Of a stretch of DNA of 7,717 nucleotides, positions 1-5,254 are shown in pieces. This stretch comes from CAJQND01 sp051010055 (GTDB lineage: Bacteria; Pseudomonadota; Alphaproteobacteria; Rhizobiales; CAJQND01). Under the pieces are notes generated by a model. The model made no database searches, was not told the DNA's origin, and saw only the letters and a list, made by a program, of their open reading frames with translations. The translations under genes were made by a program, and so were the position numbers. Location: positions 1 to 7,717 of the forward strand of contig JBPCVY010000148.1 of assembly GCA_051010055.1 (NCBI GenBank), in the 5' to 3' direction. Each line of letters opens with the position of its first letter. Within the stretch, counting starts at the first letter, position 1.

Positions 1-308
1 AAAATCTCATCAGGCACGTAAAACGATGCATTGGCAGCAACAGGTTTGAGAACATCCAGCGATGTGCGAGAAACATCGCAAAAGCCGGCACGAAGTTCGT
101 CCCGCTTGTCGCCGAAGTAGGCCGAAAGCCTGGTGCTTCCGGTTTTATCGCGCAATGTGATGAACGGCACCGTGTGAGTGGCATTTTCCTGTGCTCCGGC
201 GGGGCCAGCCGTCGCCATCTGCCTGCCCGTGGAAACGAGCACAATCAAACACCAAAGAACAATCGCCTGGGTAATACGATACCCAATTAGATTGGACGTC
301 TCTCTCAT
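1..308 (-). CDS. Exported protein of unknown function, N-terminal fragment (partial at left edge)
   Basis: I do not recognise this gene. The minus frame is open from an ATG at 308 to the window edge, giving 102 residues with no stop. The N-terminus has an Arg at position 11, a hydrophobic stretch of about residues 13-27 and an Ala/Gly-rich segment with plausible signal-peptidase sites (for example after A39), so the product is probably exported through Sec. The visible mature part (from about Q40) is polar with one Cys (C77) and no motif I can name. A strong Shine-Dalgarno, GGAGG, lies 10 nt before the ATG, which supports this start over the overlapping plus-strand frame at 178-450. It is transcribed away from the small membrane-protein gene at 566. 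Function is unknown; that the gene is real is fairly likely. Confidence 0.7.
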   Translation of the reverse strand, partial: MRETSNLIGYRITQAIVLWCLIVLVSTGRQMATAGPAGAQENATHTVPFITLRDKTGSTRLSAYFGDKRDELRAGFCDVSRTSLDVLKPVAANASFYVPDEI

Positions 309-466
309 TGTGCAGACACCTCCGTCGACGTCAGAATTGGGGCCGGCGCCATTATCCCAAAGGCCGCCACGGCAAACCCCTTTCACTCAAAAAATGAAAA
401 CGCTGTTCTGGCATAATGCGCAACAATCGAGCGTGTTTCCACCACATTGATCATGACCAACTCACA

Positions 467-496
467 ATAAAAATTGCAATTATCGTCAATTTTTAT
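467..496. repeat. AT-rich inverted repeat, possible operator
   Basis: The arms ATAAAAATTG (467-476) and CAATTTTTAT (487-496) are perfect 10-bp inverted repeats separated by 10 bp. They sit 8 bp upstream of a TTGACA hexamer, in the spacer between two divergent genes. There is no gene end nearby, so a terminator is unlikely; a protein-binding site is the simpler reading. This part is inference, and the high A+T content makes chance symmetry easier. Confidence 0.45.
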
Positions 497-504
497 GCAT
501 TTAT

Positions 505-535
505 TTGACACACGCACCCGAATTACCGGCATATT
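505..535 (+). promoter_or_regulatory. Candidate sigma70-type promoter for the small membrane protein
   Basis: A perfect TTGACA (505-510) is followed after 19 bp by CATATT (530-535). The expected transcription start near 542 would leave a leader of about 24 nt before the ATG at 566. The spacer is longer than the ideal 17 bp, so this is a candidate only. Confidence 0.4.
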
Positions 536-565
536 TGCCAAACACATCTCAAGCACGGCTTCAAT

Positions 566-841
566 ATGGACCTACTGCCCTTATCGGTTGTTCTCATACT
601 TATTGGCATCCCCGCGCTTATCGGCGCCTTCAATGTTTGTGCAAATATTGGCAAGGAGAGCGTGCGCAACGGCGTGGGTGTGCTTATCTACGCCGGTGCA
701 CTGGCAGCAGGATTTGCAATTGTGCTGCCGCAAGGAACCATCGCGCAAGGCAACTATCTCTTAAAATCGCCCGGCGCATTTGTTGTCTGCGCGCTTATAG
801 GTGGATCTGCCGGGCTTATTTCCCGTTTCTTCAGCAAATAG
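566..841 (+). CDS. Small three-helix membrane protein, unknown function
   Basis: This 91-residue protein is mostly hydrophobic, with three likely transmembrane segments at about residues 5-24, 36-54 and 69-87, joined by short polar loops (around N28-N35 and P55-K67), and a short basic tail (RFFSK). I see no motif that gives a function; it could be an inner-membrane accessory or stress protein. The ATG at 566 is the only ATG after an in-frame stop at 506-508. No clear Shine-Dalgarno precedes it, but a TTGACA-type promoter candidate lies at a suitable distance. It converges on the exported-protein gene that ends at 857, only 15 bp away. Two overlapping plus-strand frames (474-764 and 505-951) have poor composition and are rejected. 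Gene reality is likely from the coherent membrane topology. Confidence 0.7.
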   Translation: MDLLPLSVVLILIGIPALIGAFNVCANIGKESVRNGVGVLIYAGALAAGFAIVLPQGTIAQGNYLLKSPGAFVVCALIGGSAGLISRFFSK

Positions 842-856
842 GCAGCACGGCAATCC

Positions 857-1183
857 CTACATTCCCGGCAGCCCCGAAATCCCGGCCTCATTGCATCTGG
901 CAACGCTCGCATTGTCGAAATGGTGGCATTTCAGATTGCTGGAACCGGTAAGATCGGTTCTTTTGTGCGCACCTTCACAAGCCTGTTTCAAACTCTGGTA
1001 TGAGCCCATTTCATTGTAGAATTCATTGCTTCCTGTGGGCTCGCCAGCTTTAAGCACCTTGCAGCCATGGGCGTTGTTCATTTTCAAGAACCACTCACTC
1101 GCCATGACCGCGCCACCGGAAAACATTATGCATACGAATGCGGCAACAAGCGTCGTCACAATCACTATTCCAGGCTTCTTCAT
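857..1183 (-). CDS. Small exported cysteine-containing protein, unknown function
   Basis: A 108-residue protein with a textbook Sec signal peptide: basic start (MKK), hydrophobic core at about residues 6-20, and a likely cleavage after A28 (motif VMA before S29). The mature part of about 80 residues has four cysteines (C41, C69, C86, C97), enough for two disulfides, which fits a periplasmic or secreted location. I recognise no family. An AGGGAAG ribosome-binding sequence precedes the ATG by about 8 nt. The gene lies 51 bp downstream of the exported metallo-hydrolase on the same strand with no terminator visible between them, so co-transcription under the same TetR-type regulator is plausible. 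It converges on the membrane-protein gene ending at 841. It may be a partner of the hydrolase, but that is inference from position only. Confidence 0.72.
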   Translation of the reverse strand: MKKPGIVIVTTLVAAFVCIMFSGGAVMASEWFLKMNNAHGCKVLKAGEPTGSNEFYNEMGSYQSLKQACEGAHKRTDLTGSSNLKCHHFDNASVARCNEAGISGLPGM

Positions 1184-1234
1184 TACATGTCTTCCCTGTT
1201 GGAGTTTCTATGACGCATCAGGGCTGCTCCCAAA

Positions 1235-2497
1235 TCAGTTATCAGGCATTGGCGGCGGTGTGTAGTCCTTCCACTTGCCCTCAAGAATATACTTGGAGGG
1301 GGATTTCTCCTTCGAACGGGATGCTTTTTTGTATGCTTCGGTAACATCCGGCGGCAAAACGTAGTCATCAACGATAGCCATGCGAACCACAATATCGTCT
1401 TTGGTGACATTGATAACCATCAAATCGCGCGCCAGGGCAAGCGGGCCATCATACGTCTTGCGCACGCCATCCATAATGGCCGCATTGTTCTCTGGCGATT
1501 GCACTGAATGGTAGCCGACTGCAAGGCGAGGTTTTACAGCAGACATGACCTTTCCGAAGGCTTGCGGCTCAGTGTGAATGCGGGTTGAGACATAGGTCGC
1601 CTGTTTCAGGCTCCAGCCGAAATATTCCGCAAGTGTTTTGGGCGGAAGAAATGCCTCATGTGAGGCAACATCCGCATCGACCGCATACTTGATGTACCAC
1701 TTGTTGGGGTAAGTATCGCCGCCGAAAACATACTTCAGCCCGTTCCATTCAAGGCTATAGCTCACCGAACCATCAAGGCTGTGAATGGCCGGCCAGGAAC
1801 GGATTGTAACGCCGTTCTTCTCATAAACGACTTTGTTTTCCTGCTTGTAGTCAAACTCGTGGACCACAATCTGCGCGCCTTCATCCGGCAGCGCGCCGGT
1901 GCGGGTTGCGAGGTCCCACGCATATCCCTTTTGCATACCCTCTACGAATGCTTTGATGCCCAGCTCCGGGGTCGAACCAGTTGGCCCGTAAATGTGAATA
2001 GGTGTGTAGCGCCCGGAGAGCCAGCCGCCAATGTGAAGGCCCATGAAATCGCCCACATGGTCAACATGCAAGTGGCTGGCAAACACCTTATCGAGTTTGG
2101 AAAAGTCCGGCCGGAGCGAGAACAGATTGCCCATCATCCCCATGCCGACATCGAAAAGGTATTTCTCTCCATTGCCCAGTTCCACAAGGTAAGAAATGGA
2201 CACCGCCCTTTTGGTTTGGTTCGGCATGCCAGTGCCAAGCGCTGTGATGCGCATTTCAGCGGGGCCAAGAAGTTCTGAATTCGGGAAATAGCTGGCCGGA
2301 TACTTACCATCTACTATCGGCGATGCGGTGCGCCCTTTCGGCAATGCATCGGCCTGCACATCATCTTGCGCCAGTGCAGCCTGAGGGGCGAATGGTGCAA
2401 GACCGCCATCACCGGGTAAGCCAAAACCATTGAGCGACAAAACAGCGCCGGCACAAGCAGCTGTTACCAGAATACGTTTTACAAGTTTGGCGAGCAT
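1235..2497 (-). CDS. Exported metallo-beta-lactamase-fold hydrolase, RNase Z / arylsulfatase-like type
   Basis: A 420-residue metal-dependent hydrolase. The HxHxDH motif is at H142-L-H144-V-D146-H147. Further likely ligands are H239 (in AIHS), D261 (in GGDT) and H330 (in GYHS), with conserved H280 (SHEA) and H308 (IHTE), the order seen in RNase Z-like MBL enzymes. The N-terminus carries a signal peptide (basic MLAKLVKR, hydrophobic about 9-21) with a possible cleavage after A43, so the enzyme probably acts in the periplasm rather than on tRNA. The ATG at 2497 is preferred over an upstream ATG at 2542: GGGAGG lies 5 nt before it and the signal peptide begins there. I believe relatives are sometimes labelled as guanitoxin-biosynthesis GntH-like hydrolases; no other guanitoxin-pathway gene is visible here, so the substrate is unknown. 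It is divergent from a TetR-type regulator and its promoter is bracketed by two palindromes, so repression by that regulator is likely. Confidence 0.88.
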   Translation of the reverse strand: MLAKLVKRILVTAACAGAVLSLNGFGLPGDGGLAPFAPQAALAQDDVQADALPKGRTASPIVDGKYPASYFPNSELLGPAEMRITALGTGMPNQTKRAVSISYLVELGNGEKYLFDVGMGMMGNLFSLRPDFSKLDKVFASHLHVDHVGDFMGLHIGGWLSGRYTPIHIYGPTGSTPELGIKAFVEGMQKGYAWDLATRTGALPDEGAQIVVHEFDYKQENKVVYEKNGVTIRSWPAIHSLDGSVSYSLEWNGLKYVFGGDTYPNKWYIKYAVDADVASHEAFLPPKTLAEYFGWSLKQATYVSTRIHTEPQAFGKVMSAVKPRLAVGYHSVQSPENNAAIMDGVRKTYDGPLALARDLMVINVTKDDIVVRMAIVDDYVLPPDVTEAYKKASRSKEKSPSKYILEGKWKDYTPPPMPDN

Positions 2498-2502
2498 ATC
2501 AA

Positions 2503-2508
2503 CCTCCC
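2503..2508 (-). promoter_or_regulatory. Ribosome-binding site deciding the metallo-hydrolase start
   Basis: GGGAGG on the minus strand, 5 nt before the ATG at 2497. It favours that start over the upstream in-frame ATG at 2542, which would put 15 extra residues ahead of the signal peptide. Confidence 0.75.
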
Positions 2509-2546
2509 AGTCGTTGACACACGGGGGACACCGGAAAGGCATCCGG

Positions 2547-2574
2547 TTTACAATTCCATAGACTAGTCTATTGT
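2547..2574 (+). promoter_or_regulatory. Candidate promoter for the TetR-type regulator gene
   Basis: TTTACA (2547-2552) and TATTGT (2569-2574) are separated by 16 bp. Transcription would start near 2581, giving a leader of about 28 nt. Palindrome 1 (2558-2571) lies between and over these elements, so bound repressor would block this promoter as well. Candidate only, from hexamer matching. Confidence 0.35.
2558..2571. promoter_or_regulatory. Operator palindrome 1 (probable TetR-family binding site)
   Basis: ATAGACTAGTCTAT is a perfect 14-bp palindrome. It shares the frame ATAGA-N4-TCTAT with a second palindrome centred 39 bp away. It overlaps the downstream end of the leftward -10 box (2570-2575) and lies within the rightward promoter candidate. 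Assignment to the adjacent regulator is inference from position and symmetry. Confidence 0.75.
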
Positions 2575-2597
2575 AGAAGAAGATTTTTCACAGTCAA
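2570..2597 (-). promoter_or_regulatory. Promoter of the metallo-hydrolase gene
   Basis: On the minus strand TTGACT (2597-2592) and TACAAT (2575-2570) are separated by 16 bp, close to sigma70 consensus. It is bracketed exactly by the two palindromes: one overlaps the far edge of the -35 box and the other the -10 box and start region. The leader before the ATG at 2497 would be about 65 nt. Confidence 0.6.
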
Positions 2598-2610
2598 TAG
2601 AGTACTCTAT
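2597..2610. promoter_or_regulatory. Operator palindrome 2, overlapping the regulator's start codon
   Basis: ATAGAGTACTCTAT is a perfect 14-bp palindrome matching palindrome 1 at all but two symmetric positions (C/G swapped for G/C). Its last two bases are the first two bases of the regulator ATG (2609-2611), and its other end touches the -35 box of the leftward promoter. Binding here could block the hydrolase promoter and hinder regulator transcription. Confidence 0.75.
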
Positions 2611-3169
2611 GGAAATAAAAGCAAAGAAGCGATTATCCCGCAATGACTGGGTGCGCGGAGCGCTTGAGATACTGCAAGAACGCGGTGTCGACGGCGTCAA
2701 GATTGTGGTGATTGCCGAACGCCTTGATGTAACAAGTGGCAGTTTTTATTGGCATTTCAAAGATTTACGTGAACTCTTGGAATGCCTACTAGATTATTGG
2801 GAGACTGAGCTGACCGATGCCATTATCGTAGTTGCCAGGAATTTATCAGGGTCTGCAGAAGACCGGATACTCACCCTCATGCAAGAAGTTATTGCGACCG
2901 ATGCCGCGGCATACGATCACGTGATTTCTGTTTGGGCAAGAAGTGACCCTAAAGCCAGGGAAACCTATGAGCGCACAATCCAGAAGCGCTTCGAATTCGC
3001 CGCATGGATGTTCAGGCAGGCAGGATTTAACACACGCCAGGCGGCGGTGCGCGGCAGACTGATGGTCACCTATCTCATGGGTGAGTCCTCAATCAGCCTG
3101 AAATCAAACAGAAAATGGCGCAGCATTGTCCGCGACGAGTTCGACGTGCTCATCCGGCCAGCTGAATAA
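2609..3169 (+). CDS. TetR/AcrR-family transcriptional regulator
   Basis: A 186-residue DNA-binding protein of normal TetR length. The N-terminal three-helix domain spans about residues 9-58: a first helix (NDWVRGALEIL), then GVDGV, then the helix-turn-helix IAERLDVTSGSFYWHFKDLR at about 35-54 with the family's typical FYWHF segment. The rest is a helical ligand-binding and dimer domain with no recognisable ligand signature, so the inducer is unknown. It is divergent from the exported metallo-hydrolase and shares with it a 111-bp spacer containing two matching palindromes; autoregulation and repression of the hydrolase are likely. Oddly, no Shine-Dalgarno precedes the ATG, and the ATG lies in the second palindrome. 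The domain begins close to this start, so a start far downstream is unlikely. The 3' end faces the stop codon of the 89-aa protein gene across 35 bp. Confidence 0.9.
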   Translation: MEIKAKKRLSRNDWVRGALEILQERGVDGVKIVVIAERLDVTSGSFYWHFKDLRELLECLLDYWETELTDAIIVVARNLSGSAEDRILTLMQEVIATDAAAYDHVISVWARSDPKARETYERTIQKRFEFAAWMFRQAGFNTRQAAVRGRLMVTYLMGESSISLKSNRKWRSIVRDEFDVLIRPAE

Positions 3170-3204
3170 TACCAAATCCGAAACCAGACCAGTTATTGCC
3201 CGTT

Positions 3205-3474
3205 TCAAAGCCCGCCACTTACCTCAATGTAAATTTCAACCGGGTCAATGACCGTATGTTTTGCCTTGCCGGCCGCAGCTTCATCTGAGCCGAGCAGAGC
3301 GCTCATTTTTTCAAGGTCAACCCCTTCAAAAACAATCGAAACCTCATCCCTGTCAGCATGCCGGAAAATCCGGTGACTTGAGCAAAAGTTATTGAACAGG
3401 GCTTTGCGTTCCTCACCGCCGCCCAGCCACGTGTCCATGTCGCCTACTGCATGTGTTGCTACAACAGTTGTCAT
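3205..3474 (-). CDS. 89-residue protein, probable ferredoxin-like (dimeric alpha/beta barrel) fold
   Basis: I do not recognise a named family. The 89 residues read as beta (TTVVATHAV, 2-10), helix (about 20-32), beta (about 33-37), beta (EVSIVFEGV, 44-52), helix (LEKMSALLG, 54-62), beta (PVEIYIEV, 78-85). This beta-alpha-beta-beta-alpha-beta order resembles small dimeric alpha/beta-barrel proteins such as the ABM and Dabb groups. Without a cofactor motif the role could be enzymatic, ligand-binding or structural. No signal peptide or membrane segment is seen, so it should be cytoplasmic. The ATG at 3474 is chosen over a longer frame beginning at 3648 because GGGAGG lies 6 nt upstream and the extra sequence overlaps psiE and is basic and low in structure. 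It is the last gene of the apparent operon, 58 bp after the PsiE-family gene. Confidence 0.78.
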   Translation of the reverse strand: MTTVVATHAVGDMDTWLGGGEERKALFNNFCSSHRIFRHADRDEVSIVFEGVDLEKMSALLGSDEAAAGKAKHTVIDPVEIYIEVSGGL

Positions 3475-3480
3475 TTTCAA

Positions 3481-3486
3481 CCTCCC
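3481..3486 (-). promoter_or_regulatory. Ribosome-binding site deciding the 89-aa protein start
   Basis: GGGAGG on the minus strand, 6 nt before the ATG at 3474. The context GGGAGGTTGA is identical to that before the metallo-hydrolase start. It argues against the longer frame that begins at 3648 inside psiE. Confidence 0.7.
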
Positions 3487-3532
3487 TTTATTAACTTTGC
3501 GGCTCTTCGCGTCACGCCATGGCGCAACGGAA

Positions 3533-4042
3533 CTATGCTTCCAGCGATCGGCCCTTCTTTTCGCTGCCACCCCGGGCCGGTCCTTCATCATCCGATTTAA
3601 GGTGTGAAATGAACGGTTCCAGCCGAAAGTTTGAATAACGAAGAACAAACGAGGCTATAGCCAAAATTAAGATCGAGCCAGTGATCGCAATAAGGCGGAT
3701 ATCGGGCATGTCCTTGATCGACAAGGAACTCGCCAACGAACGGGTCATGACCGTGATGGCCACGTAAAGAAGAAACTGAACCGGCAGCCTGTTGGTCTGG
3801 AAATAGATGCCGACCATTGCGCCAAGTTCGAGAAATATGAACAAGAGCAAGATGTCATCGACAGTGGCAACGCCCTTAGCCATCATCCCCAAATATGCAT
3901 GGAATGCGGACCAGACGATGGTGGCGCCAATAGCGAACAACGCCGTGTACTGGAAAACCATGACCAGGTGATTTCCCAGCCGGTCGACATTCTTTTCAGC
4001 GCCGACAACCGCTTCTTCGATTTTCTCGACAACTTCTGTCAT
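3533..4042 (-). CDS. PsiE-family inner-membrane protein
   Basis: A 169-residue protein with four predicted membrane helices at about residues 28-50, 62-81, 88-103 and 115-134. The stretch LFIFLELGAMVGIYFQTNRL followed by PVQFLLYVAITVMTRSL (residues 67-103) matches the central signature of the PsiE (phosphate-starvation-inducible) family: an acidic residue in helix 2, a Pro starting helix 3 and an Arg after it. E. coli PsiE is shorter (136 aa, from memory); the extra length here is a charged N-terminal helix (1-22) and a C-terminal polar tail (about 145-169). The biochemical role of PsiE is not established. The ATG at 4042 is chosen over the longer frame starting at 4216, which overlaps the upstream gene. 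It begins 28 bp after the cyclase-like gene, in the same direction, so the two are probably co-transcribed. No Pho box was evident by eye. Confidence 0.82.
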   Translation of the reverse strand: MTEVVEKIEEAVVGAEKNVDRLGNHLVMVFQYTALFAIGATIVWSAFHAYLGMMAKGVATVDDILLLFIFLELGAMVGIYFQTNRLPVQFLLYVAITVMTRSLASSLSIKDMPDIRLIAITGSILILAIASFVLRYSNFRLEPFISHLKSDDEGPARGGSEKKGRSLEA

Positions 4043-4049
4043 TTCAAGT

Positions 4050-4056
4050 CCCCCCC
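4050..4056 (-). promoter_or_regulatory. Homopolymeric G7 ribosome-binding region of the PsiE-family gene
   Basis: Seven consecutive G on the minus strand, ending 7 nt before the ATG at 4042, form the only purine-rich Shine-Dalgarno-like element in the 28-bp gap after the cyclase-like gene. A G-run of this length is an unusual ribosome-binding site and could vary in length. Confidence 0.4.
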
Positions 4057-4070
4057 AACTTGTGCCCCTA

Positions 4071-5036
4071 TCAGGTGCTGACTTTTTCGCGCTCAATGCC
4101 ATAAAAGCCTGCCTTCGCAAGATAGGCTCTTGTGGGCGCAAGAAAGTCCTGCATTTCCTGGTTGGGCTGGTAAATCTCCTCGCGCAGCGTGCTCGATGTA
4201 TAGAGATGCCACACATTATAATCGTGGCCGATGCCGGTCATTTGCCGGGCCGGAATTTGCTCGCATGAGGAATTGCACTGGCCATTGCGGTGTTTGCCGC
4301 CATAAACAGTGTGGCTGGTGCGGTTCACATCAATACTTGGATCAATGTGGCCGCACTTCATATCCAGCCGATCCCACAAAGCCTCCCCCACAGTAACCAG
4401 CCTGGGCTTGCAGGTTTTGGCCGCCCTGAAAAACCGGTCAACTTGCATGCCCACATAGTCTGAACGCGTGATGCCGATACCGGTTTGGCCAGCGCGCCGG
4501 CTCGGCCTTACGTTGAGCGCATGGCAAATTGCTGAATAATCTTGAGAGCCTGCTTGTTGCAAGCGCGCCTCGCGGCCCAGCAAATCGGAAATCTTGTCTT
4601 CGAAATAGGCATAGCGCCGGTCAGGTAAATGCAGGGCATTGGTGATCAGATCGACTAGCGCCTTACAGGACAGATCAAAACATTCTTCCTGATTATTACT
4701 GGCTGGAAGGCACAGCCGGCGCGGGCTTGCCATGACATCAAGAAGCCCGAAAATAAACGCATGCGCGACTTCGTTCAGCTGTTCGTGATTTTCCGCGTCA
4801 ATTTCATATAGGTACCAATATTCATCCCCAATGATTTTCGCCAGAAACAACTCACGAATGTCGACTTCCCCGCTCTCGGAAACATAGCGGTAAAGCGCCT
4901 CCTCCACCTCAAACATGGTTTCTACGAATTTCTGATAGTTTTCGTTGATGAGGTCAAAATCTCCGTTGCCCGCCTGGAATATGGCGCGCTTCAGAGCCGT
5001 TGACCCGACAAGGTCTATGGAAATCGACAGGAACAT
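4071..5036 (-). CDS. Divergent class III nucleotide-cyclase-like protein
   Basis: A 321-residue soluble protein whose catalytic-domain landmarks I align by hand to class III adenylate/guanylate cyclases. SIDLVGST (5-12) corresponds to the first metal Asp (D8) and the GST/GFT loop. KIIGDEYW (67-74) supplies the second metal Asp (D71) and the adenine-specifying Lys position (K67). SDYVGMQVDRFFRAA (192-206) matches the D-x-x-G-x-x-x-N-x-x-x-R segment, with D193 at the base-specifying Asp, G196 conserved and R204 at the transition-state Arg. D200 replaces the usual catalytic Asn. About 120 residues separate the second and third blocks, more than usual, so there is an insertion. The C-terminal part has Cys and His residues (C228, C254, C258, H271). 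The ATG at 5036 is the only possible start: an in-frame stop lies seven codons upstream. It is the first gene of an apparent operon with psiE-like and 89-aa genes. Activity and nucleotide choice are untested. Confidence 0.62.
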   Translation of the reverse strand: MFLSISIDLVGSTALKRAIFQAGNGDFDLINENYQKFVETMFEVEEALYRYVSESGEVDIRELFLAKIIGDEYWYLYEIDAENHEQLNEVAHAFIFGLLDVMASPRRLCLPASNNQEECFDLSCKALVDLITNALHLPDRRYAYFEDKISDLLGREARLQQAGSQDYSAICHALNVRPSRRAGQTGIGITRSDYVGMQVDRFFRAAKTCKPRLVTVGEALWDRLDMKCGHIDPSIDVNRTSHTVYGGKHRNGQCNSSCEQIPARQMTGIGHDYNVWHLYTSSTLREEIYQPNQEMQDFLAPTRAYLAKAGFYGIEREKVST

Positions 5037-5102
5037 CCCCCAGCCCTGCGAACTTCAACGCCCGCACGAAAGATTTGGGCCTAATTACCCTCTCAGTCGT
5101 CA

Positions 5103-5131
5103 AATATAGCGCAAACAGGCAGTTCACCCAA
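5103..5131 (-). promoter_or_regulatory. Candidate promoter of the cyclase-like / PsiE operon
   Basis: On the minus strand TTGGGT (5131-5126) and TATATT (5108-5103) are separated by 17 bp. Transcription would begin near 5096, about 60 nt before the ATG at 5036. The -10 box is good and the -35 box weak. Confidence 0.42.
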
Positions 5132-5185
5132 ATTTCAGTGCGGTCGCAAGTCAACGGAACTGGAGAATGCGGGCAGACGGTCCAC

Positions 5186-5214
5186 TTGCATCACCACGCC
5201 CGCGCCGCTACATG
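5186..5214 (+). promoter_or_regulatory. Candidate promoter of the yggT-DUF167-folD operon
   Basis: TTGCAT (5186-5191) and TACATG (5209-5214) are 17 bp apart, predicting a start near 5221 and a leader of about 34 nt before the ATG at 5255. Both hexamers are imperfect. Apart from the two divergent promoter candidates I see nothing else in the 5037-5254 spacer. Confidence 0.33.
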
Positions 5215-5254
5215 TGCATGGTAAAACAACAACCCGCCGGAGCTTTCCCCCAAA

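Noticed and set aside
178..450. Plus-strand 90-aa open frame
   Set aside because: It lies antisense to the exported-protein fragment, which has a signal peptide and a strong GGAGG site; the plus frame has low-complexity Pro/Ser/Thr composition and a GTG start without a ribosome-binding site.
474..951. Two overlapping plus-strand frames (474-764 and 505-951)
   Set aside because: They are alternate frames of the small membrane-protein gene, rich in Cys, Arg and Trp, without domain features.
1781..2278. 165-aa plus-strand open frame
   Set aside because: It is antisense to the best-conserved part of the metallo-hydrolase, including the HxHxDH region, and shows no domain of its own.
1235..2497. 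Naming the metallo-hydrolase gntH
   Set aside because: None of the other guanitoxin-pathway genes is visible, and the resemblance is from memory of how relatives are labelled.
3515..3524. CGCCATGGCG palindrome between the PsiE-family and 89-aa genes
   Set aside because: It is a single 10-bp palindrome with no loop, T-run or second copy, so chance is a sufficient explanation.
3205..5036. Firm assignment of the cyclase-like operon as a Pycsar defence system
   Set aside because: There is no visible cyclic-nucleotide-binding domain or TIR domain, and no other defence or mobile gene nearby; kept only as a hypothesis.
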